From positions 62,001-126,000 of the forward strand of contig NZ_NEFY01000001.1 of the NCBI RefSeq assembly GCF_002258215.1: a stretch of 64,000 nt of DNA, read 5' to 3'. Both the position numbers and the translations under genes were made by a program. Below are positions 8,415 to 16,923 of the stretch, piece after piece. The notes beneath the pieces are model-generated. The model worked only from the letters and a program-made list of their open reading frames with translations, was not told the origin of the DNA and made no database searches. Position 1 is the stretch's first letter; each line of letters begins with the position of its first letter. This DNA comes from Marinobacter vinifirmus. GTDB taxonomy: Bacteria; Pseudomonadota; Gammaproteobacteria; Pseudomonadales; Oleiphilaceae.

Positions 8415-9161
8415 TTAAATCTTGATGTCGTAGTTGAAGTACTTCTGCATGATGGTGTCGTAGGTACCATCTTCTTTCAGCTTCTTCAGGGCCGCGTTCA
8501 CGTCGTCAGCCAGCTTGGCATCGCGCTTGCGCATGGCAACGCCAACACCTTCACCGAGTTTTACCGATTCGCCGACTTCCTTGTAGCCTTCGCGGTTCAG
8601 GATGGTCTGCTCGCCTACCGGATAGTCAACAAAGACCGCGTCCAGACGCTGGCCTTCCAGGTCCAGGACCATGTCTTCAGCGGTGGTATAGCGCTTGATG
8701 TTCACCACGCCACCCATGTTCTCGGTTACGTAGGTGTCCATGGTGGTACCGCGCTGCACGCCTACGGTCTTGTCTTTCATGGCGTCCATATCGGTTACGT
8801 CAGTGTTGAAAGACTCAGGGCCGAACCAGCCGCCCGGGGTGATGTAGTACGGCTCGGAGAACAGCACCCGCTCGGCGCGCTCCGGGGTGATCGACATGGA
8901 AGACATGATCAGGTCGAACTTACGGGCCAGCAGGCCGGGAATCATGCCGTCCCACGCCTGGATAACGAACTCGCAGTTGGCCTGCAGTTCTTCGCACATG
9001 GCGGTTGCCAGCTCCACTTCGAAACCGGTCAGTTCGCCGTTGTCATCACGGTACTCGAACGGCTCGTAGGGAACATCAAAGGCGATCCGCAGATCCTGGG
9101 CCTGGGCGGTGCCGGTCATCATGGCCAGGGCACAGCTTGCTGCAACAATCAGTTTTTTCAT
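8415..9161 (-). CDS. aotJ: Periplasmic arginine/ornithine-binding protein
   Basis: Solute-binding protein delivering a basic amino acid to the two permeases. It is 248 residues with a clear signal peptide (KKLIVAASCALAMMTGTAQA, cleavage before QDLRIAF). The family-3 binding-protein fold is marked by YEPFEYRDDNGELTGFEVEL and by DLIMSSMSITPERAERVLFS, the typical specificity and hinge segments of HisJ/ArgT proteins. The ribosome-binding site is GGAG, and the gene lies 87 bases downstream of the ATPase gene. Neighbouring astE argues for arginine or a related amino acid. Confidence 0.88.
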   Translation of the reverse strand: MKKLIVAASCALAMMTGTAQAQDLRIAFDVPYEPFEYRDDNGELTGFEVELATAMCEELQANCEFVIQAWDGMIPGLLARKFDLIMSSMSITPERAERVLFSEPYYITPGGWFGPESFNTDVTDMDAMKDKTVGVQRGTTMDTYVTENMGGVVNIKRYTTAEDMVLDLEGQRLDAVFVDYPVGEQTILNREGYKEVGESVKLGEGVGVAMRKRDAKLADDVNAALKKLKEDGTYDTIMQKYFNYDIKI

Positions 9162-9248
9162 GTGTCACTTCTCCAGTAATTTGCCGTTAAGGCTTTATTC
9201 TTTGTGGAAGTTTCAGTTCCATTACCGGTTTCAAGATAGCACCGGGAT

Positions 9249-10019
9249 TCAGAACTTGGGAGCAAGAAATTGCTTCATGCGCTCGGATTCCGGGTGATCG
9301 AACACCTTGTCCGGTGATCCCTGCTCCTCAATCACGCCCTGATGCAAGAACAGGACCTGGGTAGACACATCCCTTGCAAAAGCCATCTCGTGGGTAACCA
9401 CAATCATGGTGCGGCCTTCCTCGGCCAGACTTTGCATAACTTTCAATACTTCGCCCACCAGCTCCGGGTCCAGGGCCGAGGTGGGTTCGTCAAACAGCAT
9501 CACTTCCGGTTCCATGGCCAGGGCTCGGGCAATGGCCGCACGCTGCTGCTGGCCGCCGGACATCTGGGCCGGGTAGTAATCCTTGCGCTCATAGATGCCG
9601 ACTTTGTTCAGATACGCCTCGGCCCGCTCGATGGCTTCCTTTTTAGGAATTTTCAGGACATTCACCGGGGCTTCTATAATGTTTTCCAGAACGGTCATGT
9701 GGGACCACAGGTTAAAACCCTGGAAGACCATGGAAAGCCGGGCGCGAATCAGTTCTACCTGCCGGTTATCGGCCGGAATGCGCTCGCCCTTGCGGTTGTT
9801 TTTGAACCGGATTGGGTCACCGTGCACGATAATGTCGCCGGAAGTGGGTGTTTCCAGCAGGTTAATGCAGCGCAGAAAGGTACTTTTACCTGAACCGGAG
9901 CTGCCGATCAGGGAAACCACGTCGCCCTTGCGGGTTTCCAGAGAGATGCCCTTGAGGACTTCAAGCTGATCAAAGGTCTTGTGGATGTCCCTGCAAATCA
10001 GAGGCGCGGGTTCCGCCAT
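9249..10019 (-). CDS. aotP: Arginine/ornithine ABC transporter ATP-binding protein
   Basis: ATPase energising the importer, 256 residues. It shows Walker [10 protein letters not shown], signature MSGGQQQRA, Walker [13 protein letters not shown] and the switch His in VVTHEM, with the HisP-type insertion rich in basic residues ([15 protein letters not shown]). The ATG at 10019 is chosen because AGGAG lies seven bases upstream; an ATG at 10043 would place that Shine-Dalgarno inside the gene. It is the first gene of the operon, so the promoter should lie within the 192-base gap up to 10211, where I see no clear ArgR box. Confidence 0.88.
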   Translation of the reverse strand: MAEPAPLICRDIHKTFDQLEVLKGISLETRKGDVVSLIGSSGSGKSTFLRCINLLETPTSGDIIVHGDPIRFKNNRKGERIPADNRQVELIRARLSMVFQGFNLWSHMTVLENIIEAPVNVLKIPKKEAIERAEAYLNKVGIYERKDYYPAQMSGGQQQRAAIARALAMEPEVMLFDEPTSALDPELVGEVLKVMQSLAEEGRTMIVVTHEMAFARDVSTQVLFLHQGVIEEQGSPDKVFDHPESERMKQFLAPKF

Positions 10020-10211
10020 GGGGTGACTCCTGGGGGCTGTCATTCAAAGGCGCATGTTTTACGGACTGTAGCCGTGGAAATCAATACCGCTTTGTAGGGT
10101 TTTGGTGAAAATAGCAGCAGTTTCCTGCAGAATATTCTGGCGTAATGTTTGATCAATGCAAGCAATACCATAACCAGATTAATCATAAACACTTTCACAG
10201 GATGTGGAATC

Positions 10212-10643
10212 ATGCCAAGGATAATGGCCCTGAGCCTGCTATGTGTGGCGCTGGCAACACCCGCCATGGCCGAAATCTACCGCTGGACGGATGCCAACGG
10301 CGCCATCCACTTCTCCGATACGCCTCCCAAACAGCAGCGGCATGCCAGTGTGACGGTACAGCCGCCGGTGATTGTGCCCATGAGTGAGAACATCCGCCAG
10401 GCCGACAAGGTGCACCGGAGCCGGGCTGAGGTGAACCGCCTGCTGGAGCCCGGTTCCCGGGACCGCTATGCGCGGGCCCGGGAAACCGAAAAGCTGGCCA
10501 GGCAGTGTGAGAAATACCGAAAGCAGCTGGGCCGGATTCAGGGCCAGCTCAGGGCCGGATACGGCAATGACCGGGGCAACAGGCTGCGGCAAAAACGGCG
10601 CCAGGTCAGTCAGTTATACAGCCGGGAGTGTATGCTCAATTAG
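10212..10643 (+). CDS. DUF4124 domain exported protein
   Basis: A 143-residue predicted periplasmic protein. The signal peptide (PRIMALSLLCVALATPAMA) is followed at once by the DUF4124 signature EIYRWTDANGAIHFSDTPP, a WD-x-G type beta motif found in many envelope proteins of gammaproteobacteria. The rest is rich in Arg, Lys and Gln and probably helical (residues 65-140). The ATG at 10212 is preferred over 10149 because the signal peptide begins there. Function unknown. Confidence 0.8.
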   Translation: MPRIMALSLLCVALATPAMAEIYRWTDANGAIHFSDTPPKQQRHASVTVQPPVIVPMSENIRQADKVHRSRAEVNRLLEPGSRDRYARARETEKLARQCEKYRKQLGRIQGQLRAGYGNDRGNRLRQKRRQVSQLYSRECMLN

Positions 10644-10719
10644 TCGGGTTTGCGGAAAACTCTGATTGCTGTTTGATAATAATTACTGTTAGCTATCTAC
10701 CTTGCACAGGAGGTAGATT

Positions 10720-11931
10720 TTGTCCCACTTTCAGCTCGCACTGTTACTCGGCATGACCGTTGCGCTGGGGCCGCTGGCCCTGGATGCGTATTTGCCGGCG
10801 TTTCCCAGCATCGCCGATGGCTTCGGCATTCCCCATGCCGATGTTGGCCTTACCCTGAGTGCCTATGTGGCGACGCTGGGGGTTGCGCAGCTGGTGGGCG
10901 GGCCGCTGTCTGACCGTTACGGGCGCCGGAATATCCTGTTTGCGGGGCTGGCGGTGTTTGCGGTGGCCAGCCTGATGGTCGCACTGGCCGACAATCTCAC
11001 CAGTATGATCGCCTGGCGCGTGGTGCAGGGCGTTGGCGGTGCCTTCTGTGCGGTATCGGTACCGGCCATTGTGCGGGACCAGGTTGGCGGGCAGGAAGCC
11101 GCCCGACTGTTCGGGCTGATCGGGTTGATCATGTTTATTGCGCCGGCGGCGGCACCGTCCCTTGGTGCCCTTATGCTGGCGCTGGGCGACTGGCACCTGA
11201 TCTATGTGTTCCTGGCCGGCTACGCCTTCTTCCTCGCCGTGGTGCTTCAGCTTGCTTTGTTTCCCCGTCTCAAGCCCCGTCCCCGGGCAACAACCCCTGT
11301 CAAAACCCTGGTGACCAACTACATGCTGGTGCTCAGGCACCGCACCACCATGCGATTTATCGGCATCCAGGTAATGTGCTTCAGCAGCATGATGCTGTTT
11401 ATTACCCATTCATCGTTTATCTACCAGGAGTGGTTCGGGCTGTCGAACAGCACCTTCTCCATGCTGTTTGCTGCCAACATCGGCTTGATGGCGGTGCTGA
11501 ACCTGGTCAACCGGCCACTGCTGCGCAGCTTCTCATCAGTGGTTTTGCTGCGGGTGCAGGTGATTATCCAGTTCGTGATGCTGCTTGGCCTGGTTGCGGT
11601 GGTTATGATGGACGGGCCCTTGTGGGCGGTGGCCGGGTTTATTATCGCCGCAGTGGGCTGTCAGGGCGGTATTGTGCCGAATAACATGGCGAATGCCCTG
11701 GAGTTCTTCCCGCATATGGGCGGCACCGCAGCGGCTATGTTGGGGGCGTCCCAGTTTACCCTGGCGGGGGCCATCAGCGCCCTGTCTGCCGCATTCGGGG
11801 GTGAAGCGTTGCTGCCGATTGCCCTGAGTATGCTGGCCTGTTCAGTGGGCGCAGTGTTGCTGTCACTGGGTGCCCCGGCGGCAGTAGCCCGGGAGAAAGC
11901 CGCAGAAGCGTCGGCGGAGGCTGCGGCCTGA
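10720..11931 (+). CDS. Bcr/CflA family drug-resistance MFS transporter
   Basis: Proton-coupled exporter of the DHA1 major facilitator family, 403 residues with about 12 helices. The first loop motif GGPLSDRYGRR (motif A) and the N-terminal segment LGPLALDAYLPAFPSIA with its intramembrane Asp are characteristic of Bcr/CflA proteins. The start is a TTG at 10720, supported by AGGAGG (10708-10713) six bases upstream. The gene converges on the iron ABC operon with three bases between stops. Substrate unknown; relatives export bicyclomycin, chloramphenicol or cysteine. Confidence 0.9.
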   Translation: MSHFQLALLLGMTVALGPLALDAYLPAFPSIADGFGIPHADVGLTLSAYVATLGVAQLVGGPLSDRYGRRNILFAGLAVFAVASLMVALADNLTSMIAWRVVQGVGGAFCAVSVPAIVRDQVGGQEAARLFGLIGLIMFIAPAAAPSLGALMLALGDWHLIYVFLAGYAFFLAVVLQLALFPRLKPRPRATTPVKTLVTNYMLVLRHRTTMRFIGIQVMCFSSMMLFITHSSFIYQEWFGLSNSTFSMLFAANIGLMAVLNLVNRPLLRSFSSVVLLRVQVIIQFVMLLGLVAVVMMDGPLWAVAGFIIAAVGCQGGIVPNNMANALEFFPHMGGTAAAMLGASQFTLAGAISALSAAFGGEALLPIALSMLACSVGAVLLSLGAPAAVAREKAAEASAEAAA

Positions 11932-11934
11932 GGT

Positions 11935-12747
11935 TCAGGCCGTGCTGAAGTTGCTGTTGCGCCGCACATTCACCAGCAGCGGGCTGCCAGTGGCGGGGTC
12001 CTGAATCAGGTCGCAGCTGACATCGTAGAGTTCCTGCACCAGCTCCGGCGAGACAATCTCCGCCGGAGTACCTTCCTCGATAATCTTCCCGGCTTTCATG
12101 GCCACCATGTGGTCCGCATAGCGGCAGGCGCTGGCCAGGTCGTGCACCACCATGGCGATGGTCTTGCCTTGCCCGCTCAGGGTACGAATCAGTTCGAACA
12201 CTTCAATCTGGTGGCCCAGGTCGAGCGCCGAGGTGGGTTCGTCCAGCAGCAGCAACGGCGTTTGCTGGGCTACCGCCATGGCAATCCAGGCCCGCTGGCG
12301 CTGTCCGCCCGAGAGGGTATCCAGCGCACGCTCCGCCAGGCCGGCAACATCTGCCGCCTGCACTGCATGATCAAACGCCTGCTGATCTTCGTTTGACCAC
12401 TGCTTCATCCAGCCCTGATGGGGCTGGCGGCCGAAACGTACCAGGTCGGCCACGGTCAGGCCTTCCGGGGCGGTGTTGTCCTGGGGGAGCAGCGCCAGTT
12501 TGCGGGCTACGTCTTTGGACGGCAGGCGGTGAATGTCCTTGCCGTCCAGCAGCACCGAGCCTTTTGCCGGTGCGTGGATGCGGGCCAGGCCGTTCAGCAG
12601 GGTGGATTTGCCGCAACCGTTGGGGCCGACAATGGCGGTCACCTTGCCGGTGGGCAGGGCCACGCTCAGGTTTTCGGCCACGGTGAAATGGCGATGGGCC
12701 AGGGTAATGCGGTCTGCTGCCAGGGTCGAGGTTTGTGCAGGGCTCAT
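11935..12747 (-). CDS. Iron-siderophore ABC transporter ATP-binding protein (FecE/FepC-like)
   Basis: ATPase of a ferric-siderophore importer, 270 residues. Walker A is GPNGCGKSTL, signature LSGGQRQRAW, Walker [13 protein letters not shown], switch region MVVHDL. The ATG at 12747 overlaps the stop of the upstream permease gene by four bases (ATGA); longer readings upstream merely run antiparallel to family homology. It is the last of four genes reading binding protein, permease, permease, ATPase. Expression is likely iron-repressed through the Fur-like site at 15807. Confidence 0.92.
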   Translation of the reverse strand: MSPAQTSTLAADRITLAHRHFTVAENLSVALPTGKVTAIVGPNGCGKSTLLNGLARIHAPAKGSVLLDGKDIHRLPSKDVARKLALLPQDNTAPEGLTVADLVRFGRQPHQGWMKQWSNEDQQAFDHAVQAADVAGLAERALDTLSGGQRQRAWIAMAVAQQTPLLLLDEPTSALDLGHQIEVFELIRTLSGQGKTIAMVVHDLASACRYADHMVAMKAGKIIEEGTPAEIVSPELVQELYDVSCDLIQDPATGSPLLVNVRRNSNFSTA

Positions 12748-13733
12748 GTCAGGCTCCTTCGGGAAGGTTTCAGCAGAATCCACAGCAGGTAGGGGCTGCC
12801 AACAATGGCGGTAATGATGCCCACCGGAATCTCCAGCGGCGAAAACAGGGTGCGCCCGAGCAGGTCTGCTACCACCATAAAAGTGGCTCCGGCCAGCGCC
12901 GAGGCCGTCAACGGAACCTTGCCGGGCCGGCAGATGGTTCGGGCCAGCTCTGGTGCCAGCAGGGCAATGAGCCCTACCGGGCCGCACACCGAAACCGCCA
13001 GTCCGGTGAGCAACACCGACAGCGCCAGCCCCAGAATACGGGTGGCTTTCAGGCGGGTGCCCAGGGCGATGGCCACAGCATCGGAAAACTGCAAGGTATT
13101 CAGGGCCCGGCTGATCAGCATCAGGATGGCATAGCCGGCGGCCAGGCCGATGGCCAGTACCAGCACACTGTTGCCGGAGCGGGCATTCAGGCTGCCGACG
13201 GTCCACGGATAGGCGGCGTTGGCAGCATCGATGGCCACCCGGCTGAGCAGTACCTGGGTAACTGCGCCGGCAATGGCGCCAATACCGATGCCGGCGACAA
13301 TAAACCGGTAACCCCGGGTGCCGTTGGCTCCGGCCAGGCCAAAGGCGATGGCAGTAGCGCAGGCAGCACCGGCCAGGGCCATGGCCGACGGTGCCAGGGA
13401 CAGGCCAACGCCCACCACGGACGCCACGGCAAAGGCGGTGGCGGCGTTATCGATACCGATAATGCCCGGCGTGGCCAGGCGGTTTCTGGCCAGGGTCTGC
13501 ATCAGGCAGCCAGCCATGGCCAGGGCCGCGCCGCTGAGCAGGCCGGCAACAACTCGGCTAAGGCGCAGTTCATTGACGACAAAGGCGGTCATCGGGTCTG
13601 CGTTGCCCATGAGGGCCTGCAGAACATCTGGTGGTGGGACCTGAACGGTGCCCATCGATAGCGATGTGATCACCGCCAGTAGCAGCAAAACCAGCAGGCT
13701 GCTGTTGGCAAGGGTGGTGCGTTTATCCGGCAT
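12744..13733 (-). CDS. Iron-siderophore ABC transporter permease, FecD/FepG-like
   Basis: Inner-membrane subunit of the FecCD family, 329 residues and about nine to ten helices. The segments SGAALAMAGCLMQTLARNRL and VSVCGPVGLIALLAPELAR are the hallmark FecCD motifs. It follows the other permease by 22 bases and overlaps the ATPase gene by four. The two permeases are distinct paralogs and would form a heterodimer, as in FecCD and FepDG. Confidence 0.9.
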   Translation of the reverse strand: MPDKRTTLANSSLLVLLLLAVITSLSMGTVQVPPPDVLQALMGNADPMTAFVVNELRLSRVVAGLLSGAALAMAGCLMQTLARNRLATPGIIGIDNAATAFAVASVVGVGLSLAPSAMALAGAACATAIAFGLAGANGTRGYRFIVAGIGIGAIAGAVTQVLLSRVAIDAANAAYPWTVGSLNARSGNSVLVLAIGLAAGYAILMLISRALNTLQFSDAVAIALGTRLKATRILGLALSVLLTGLAVSVCGPVGLIALLAPELARTICRPGKVPLTASALAGATFMVVADLLGRTLFSPLEIPVGIITAIVGSPYLLWILLKPSRRSLT

Positions 13734-13755
13734 GATTAATCAGTAAACCTCGGGG

Positions 13756-14778
13756 TTACAGCGACGGCATACGGCCGGCACGAACAATGGCCAGCAGCAC
13801 CGGGGCGCCGATCAGCGCGGTGACCACACCAAGGGGCAATTCCGCCGGGGCGGCTATCAGGCGTGACACCACATCTGCGGCCAGAATCACGGCAGGCCCT
13901 ACCGGCACACACAGCCACAGGGTTTTGCGGATATCCGGCCCGGCAAATGCCCGGGCAATAAAGGGCACCACCAGCCCGACAAAGATCAGGGGCCCCGCCA
14001 GGGCGGTGGCTGATCCCACCAGCAAGGCCACCGCCAGCACGATCAGGAACCGGATGCGCCCCGGATGATGCCCCAGGCCTACGGCCGCTTTTTCGCCCAG
14101 CGCCATGGCGGCGAGAGGCCGGGCAACGATAACGATAAGAATCAGTGCAGCCAGGATCGAGGGCAGGGTGGCTTGCAGCATGCTGAGCGGTTTGCCGGCG
14201 ATGCTGCCGGTAATCCAGAAACGGATTTCATCAGCGGCACGTTGGTCCATCAGCATCAGCATGGAGGTAAGGGCCAGCAGCAGGCCGGTTAGAGTGGCAC
14301 CGGCCAGAATCAGCCGGACCGGGTCGTTACCCAGCCCCTGTACACGAGTGGCCGCGATAACCAGTGCACAACCGGCCAGGGCGCCCAGCTGGGCAACGAA
14401 GCTGGTCAGGGTGGCGGTGCTGGCGCCAAACAGGATGGCCAGGGCCACGGCAAAGCCACTGCCGGCACTTACGCCCAACAGGCCCGGCTCGGCCAGCGGG
14501 TTGCGGGTCATCGACTGCAGCAAGGCGCCGGCCAGGCCAAGCGCAAGGCCGGTCACCAGGCCGATGATGGTGCGTGGCAGCCGTAATTCGCTCACCACAA
14601 ACCGGGCTTCTTCGCTGCCACTGCCGGCGAGCACCATAAAAGCTTCGCTGGCCGAGATCGGGCCGGCCCCGTAGAGCAGGCTGGCGATGATGATCAGAAA
14701 CAACAAAAGCCCCGCCGCAATAAGCGGCAGGGAAAGAGCGCGAGACGCAACTGCGCTGGTTGGGGACAAAGCGTTCAA
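13756..14778 (-). CDS. Iron-siderophore ABC transporter permease, FecC/FepD-like
   Basis: First permease subunit, 340 residues. It carries the FecCD signatures LGLAGALLQSMTRNPLAEPG and AGPLIFVGLVVPFIAR, with a hydrophobic anchor at residues 17-38. It starts 11 bases after the binding-protein stop, so the four genes are one transcription unit. Substrate is inferred as a ferric siderophore from the neighbouring TonB receptor and Fur-like sites, not from residues in this protein. Confidence 0.9.
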   Translation of the reverse strand: MNALSPTSAVASRALSLPLIAAGLLLFLIIIASLLYGAGPISASEAFMVLAGSGSEEARFVVSELRLPRTIIGLVTGLALGLAGALLQSMTRNPLAEPGLLGVSAGSGFAVALAILFGASTATLTSFVAQLGALAGCALVIAATRVQGLGNDPVRLILAGATLTGLLLALTSMLMLMDQRAADEIRFWITGSIAGKPLSMLQATLPSILAALILIVIVARPLAAMALGEKAAVGLGHHPGRIRFLIVLAVALLVGSATALAGPLIFVGLVVPFIARAFAGPDIRKTLWLCVPVGPAVILAADVVSRLIAAPAELPLGVVTALIGAPVLLAIVRAGRMPSL

Positions 14779-14789
14779 GGGCTCGGCCT

Positions 14790-15749
14790 TCAGGGCTGGA
14801 TTGCGTTCACGGCAGCTTCGATATCATCCAGGATCGTAAGCGCGGCAAGGGGGCCGGTGGCGCTGGTCCAGAGTTGCCCGCTGACACTGATGACCCGGTC
14901 ATTCTGCACCGCATTCAGCCGGGCAAAGGCCGGGGACTTGCGGGCTGCATCCAGTGCTTTGTCGCCGTCTTCGTTCAGCGTGGCCAGGAACACCCAGCTC
15001 TGGTCCATGCTGGACAGGTTTTCCAGGCTCAGAGGCTCACTGTGCGGGCGCCCTTCTTTCACCAGATCCTTGTCGGTCAGTTCAAAACCCACGGCCTGCA
15101 GCAGTGATGCAGAAAACAGGCCCTCAGCCATCACCAGCGGCCCCTGGGGCATCCAGCGCACCAGGGCAGCATCACGCTGACCGGCCGGGATCTTTGCAGA
15201 GACCACTTGTGCCACCTCGGTAATCCGCTCCTTCACCTGTCCGATTACCTTTTCAGCCTTGGCTTCGCGGCCCATAGCCTTGGCGAACAGCCGGGTTTCA
15301 CGTTCCCAGCTGTCTGGCTGGAACATCGGCACGTTGGAGGCAACCACCGGGGCAATCCGGGACAGCAACGCTACCTGCTGCTGGTTAATGCGGGGCGGAG
15401 CCAGGATCAGGTCCGGCTGTGCGGCAATCACCGCTTCGATATTGGTTTCCGCCGGTGCGCCGACAATCGCGATGTCGCCGGCTTCGGATTTGATGTACTC
15501 GGCCACGTCGCTGCCGCCACGGGTAATGACTGCCCCCACGGCATTGGCATCAACCGCCAGCGCAGCGTCCAGTGCGCCTTCGTACAGGGTGACCACGCGC
15601 TCGGGCTGACCACTGATTTCAACCGGCCCGTAGGCGGATTCAACGGTTCGGGTATCGGCCAGGGCTTTGCCGAGGCCGGCAGAACCCACGGCTACAGCGA
15701 CCAAGGTATGAAGCAGTGTGCTGCGAAGGCGGTTTGATAGCTGTGACAT
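14790..15749 (-). CDS. Periplasmic iron-siderophore-binding protein (FecB-like)
   Basis: Solute-binding protein of 319 residues for the ABC importer that follows. The signal peptide ends near GKALA-DTRTVES. The family pattern is visible in QPERVVTLYEGALDAALAVD at the start of the first lobe, in AAQPDLILAPP, and in the long hinge helix after PDSWERETRLFAKAMG. It is the first gene of the operon and lies 58 bases from a Fur-box-like site. A second binding protein of another subfamily is encoded at 18956, so this locus may handle two ligands. Confidence 0.88.
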   Translation of the reverse strand: MSQLSNRLRSTLLHTLVAVAVGSAGLGKALADTRTVESAYGPVEISGQPERVVTLYEGALDAALAVDANAVGAVITRGGSDVAEYIKSEAGDIAIVGAPAETNIEAVIAAQPDLILAPPRINQQQVALLSRIAPVVASNVPMFQPDSWERETRLFAKAMGREAKAEKVIGQVKERITEVAQVVSAKIPAGQRDAALVRWMPQGPLVMAEGLFSASLLQAVGFELTDKDLVKEGRPHSEPLSLENLSSMDQSWVFLATLNEDGDKALDAARKSPAFARLNAVQNDRVISVSGQLWTSATGPLAALTILDDIEAAVNAIQP

Positions 15750-15806
15750 ACCGGAAATTCTCCATGCCGTGGTGTTAGATAGTTTGCAATTTAAAGTGCA
15801 AAAGAA

Positions 15807-15821
15807 TGATAATGGTTCGCA
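15807..15821. promoter_or_regulatory. Fur-box-like site upstream of the siderophore ABC operon
   Basis: The 15-mer TGATAATGGTTCGCA matches 11 of 14 informative positions of the 7-1-7 Fur consensus (TGATAAT-N-ATTATCA). It lies in the AT-rich gap between the divergent binding-protein and LysR genes, so Fur could control both. It shares the right half TTCGCA with the site at 16861. Confidence 0.6.
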
Positions 15822-15876
15822 TTAATATTTTAAAGCCCTAAACCGGAACGGTCTGTTGCAAAATGTGGAACGAAAA

Positions 15877-16830
15877 ATGTACGACCTTGAAGAGCTGGAA
15901 GCCTTTGTCTCGGTAGTGCGCACCGGCAGCCTGACTGCCAGCACCCGGGACCTCGGTTGCCCGAAATCTACCCTCAGCCGCCGGATTCGCCAGCTGGAAG
16001 AGGCGGTGGGCCAGCCGTTGTTGTTGCGCCAGTCCAGGAAAGTGGTACCGAACGACGCGGGGCGGGTGTTCTATCGATACAGCAACGACATCCTGGAGCT
16101 GGCGGCCCGGGGCAGGGAGGCCCTGGACGAACTGAAAGAGGAAGTCAGCGGCCAGCTGGAGCTGCGCTGCCATGAATCTTTGGTGCGCGGCTGGTTTGCC
16201 GGCGTGGTGGAAGCCTTTATGGACGACTACCCGGACCTGCGGGTGGCGCTGCATACCCAGCAGCAGATGCCGGAAAAGCTGGATAACGGAATCTGCCTCT
16301 GGCTGGGAGCCGTGCCGCAATGCCCGTTACGACAGGAGAGGTTGGGGCTGCTTGCCCAGAGTGTGTATGCCAGCCCTGGTTACCTGGAACGGTCCGGTTT
16401 GCCGGCAACTCCCGGAGAGCTCGGCCGACACGCCTGGGTGGACATGCTGGACCGCCATGGCGGGGGAAATGTACTGCACAATTCAGCGCTGGGCACCTAT
16501 CCGCTATCCGCTCCGGAACGGCAATTTACGGTTGACCAGTTCTGTGTTCAGGGTGATGCCATTGCCGCCGGCCGGGGCCTGGGCCTGATGCCGGACTGGC
16601 TGGTGGAGCAACGCTTGCGCGCCCATCCCGGCAGTTTTCGCCGCTGCCTGCCGGATTGGCGCGGCCCGGATTTGCCAGTAACCCTGCTTTACCCCCACGG
16701 CCACCTGCCGCGCCGGGTCCGGGCCTTTATTGCCCATTTGAGAAGCTCGGTACCCATAGCCTGGCTGGCAGGCTCCTGCGTAGCGGAGGACGTTGTTCCG
16801 GATATTGGAACAGATCATATCAACACCTGA
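15877..16830 (+). CDS. LysR family transcriptional regulator
   Basis: Regulator of 317 residues. The N-terminal winged helix-turn-helix (YDLEELEAFVSVVRTGSLTA, then STLSRRIRQLEEAVGQPLL) is followed by the LysR dimer helix and a periplasmic-binding-like effector domain from about residue 90. The ATG at 15877 is chosen over a TTG at 15856 because family alignments begin here and GGAA lies about seven bases upstream. It sits between the siderophore ABC operon (divergent) and the TonB receptor (same strand, 93 bases on). A role in controlling siderophore uptake is an inference from position only. Confidence 0.85.
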   Translation: MYDLEELEAFVSVVRTGSLTASTRDLGCPKSTLSRRIRQLEEAVGQPLLLRQSRKVVPNDAGRVFYRYSNDILELAARGREALDELKEEVSGQLELRCHESLVRGWFAGVVEAFMDDYPDLRVALHTQQQMPEKLDNGICLWLGAVPQCPLRQERLGLLAQSVYASPGYLERSGLPATPGELGRHAWVDMLDRHGGGNVLHNSALGTYPLSAPERQFTVDQFCVQGDAIAAGRGLGLMPDWLVEQRLRAHPGSFRRCLPDWRGPDLPVTLLYPHGHLPRRVRAFIAHLRSSVPIAWLAGSCVAEDVVPDIGTDHINT

Positions 16831-16860
16831 ACCCTTGCCTTGTGTTAATGTTGTCGCGAC

Positions 16861-16875
16861 TAATAATGATTCGCA
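16861..16875. promoter_or_regulatory. Fur-box-like site upstream of the TonB receptor
   Basis: TAATAATGATTCGCA matches 11 of 14 informative positions of the 7-1-7 Fur consensus and lies about 50 bases upstream of the receptor start codon. It resembles the site at 15807 closely, which supports both. Confidence 0.6.
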
Positions 16876-16923
16876 TCTGCATGGCGAATCAAAAGTCAAC
16901 GTTGCACAACACAAGGAGTTTTC

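Noticed and set aside
10020..10211. ArgR box upstream of the arginine transporter
   Set aside because: No sequence close to the ArgR palindrome could be found by eye in this gap.
11935..13206. Longer reading of the siderophore ATPase gene
   Set aside because: The extra 153 residues run opposite to family homology inside the permease gene; the ATG at 12747 overlaps the permease stop as expected.
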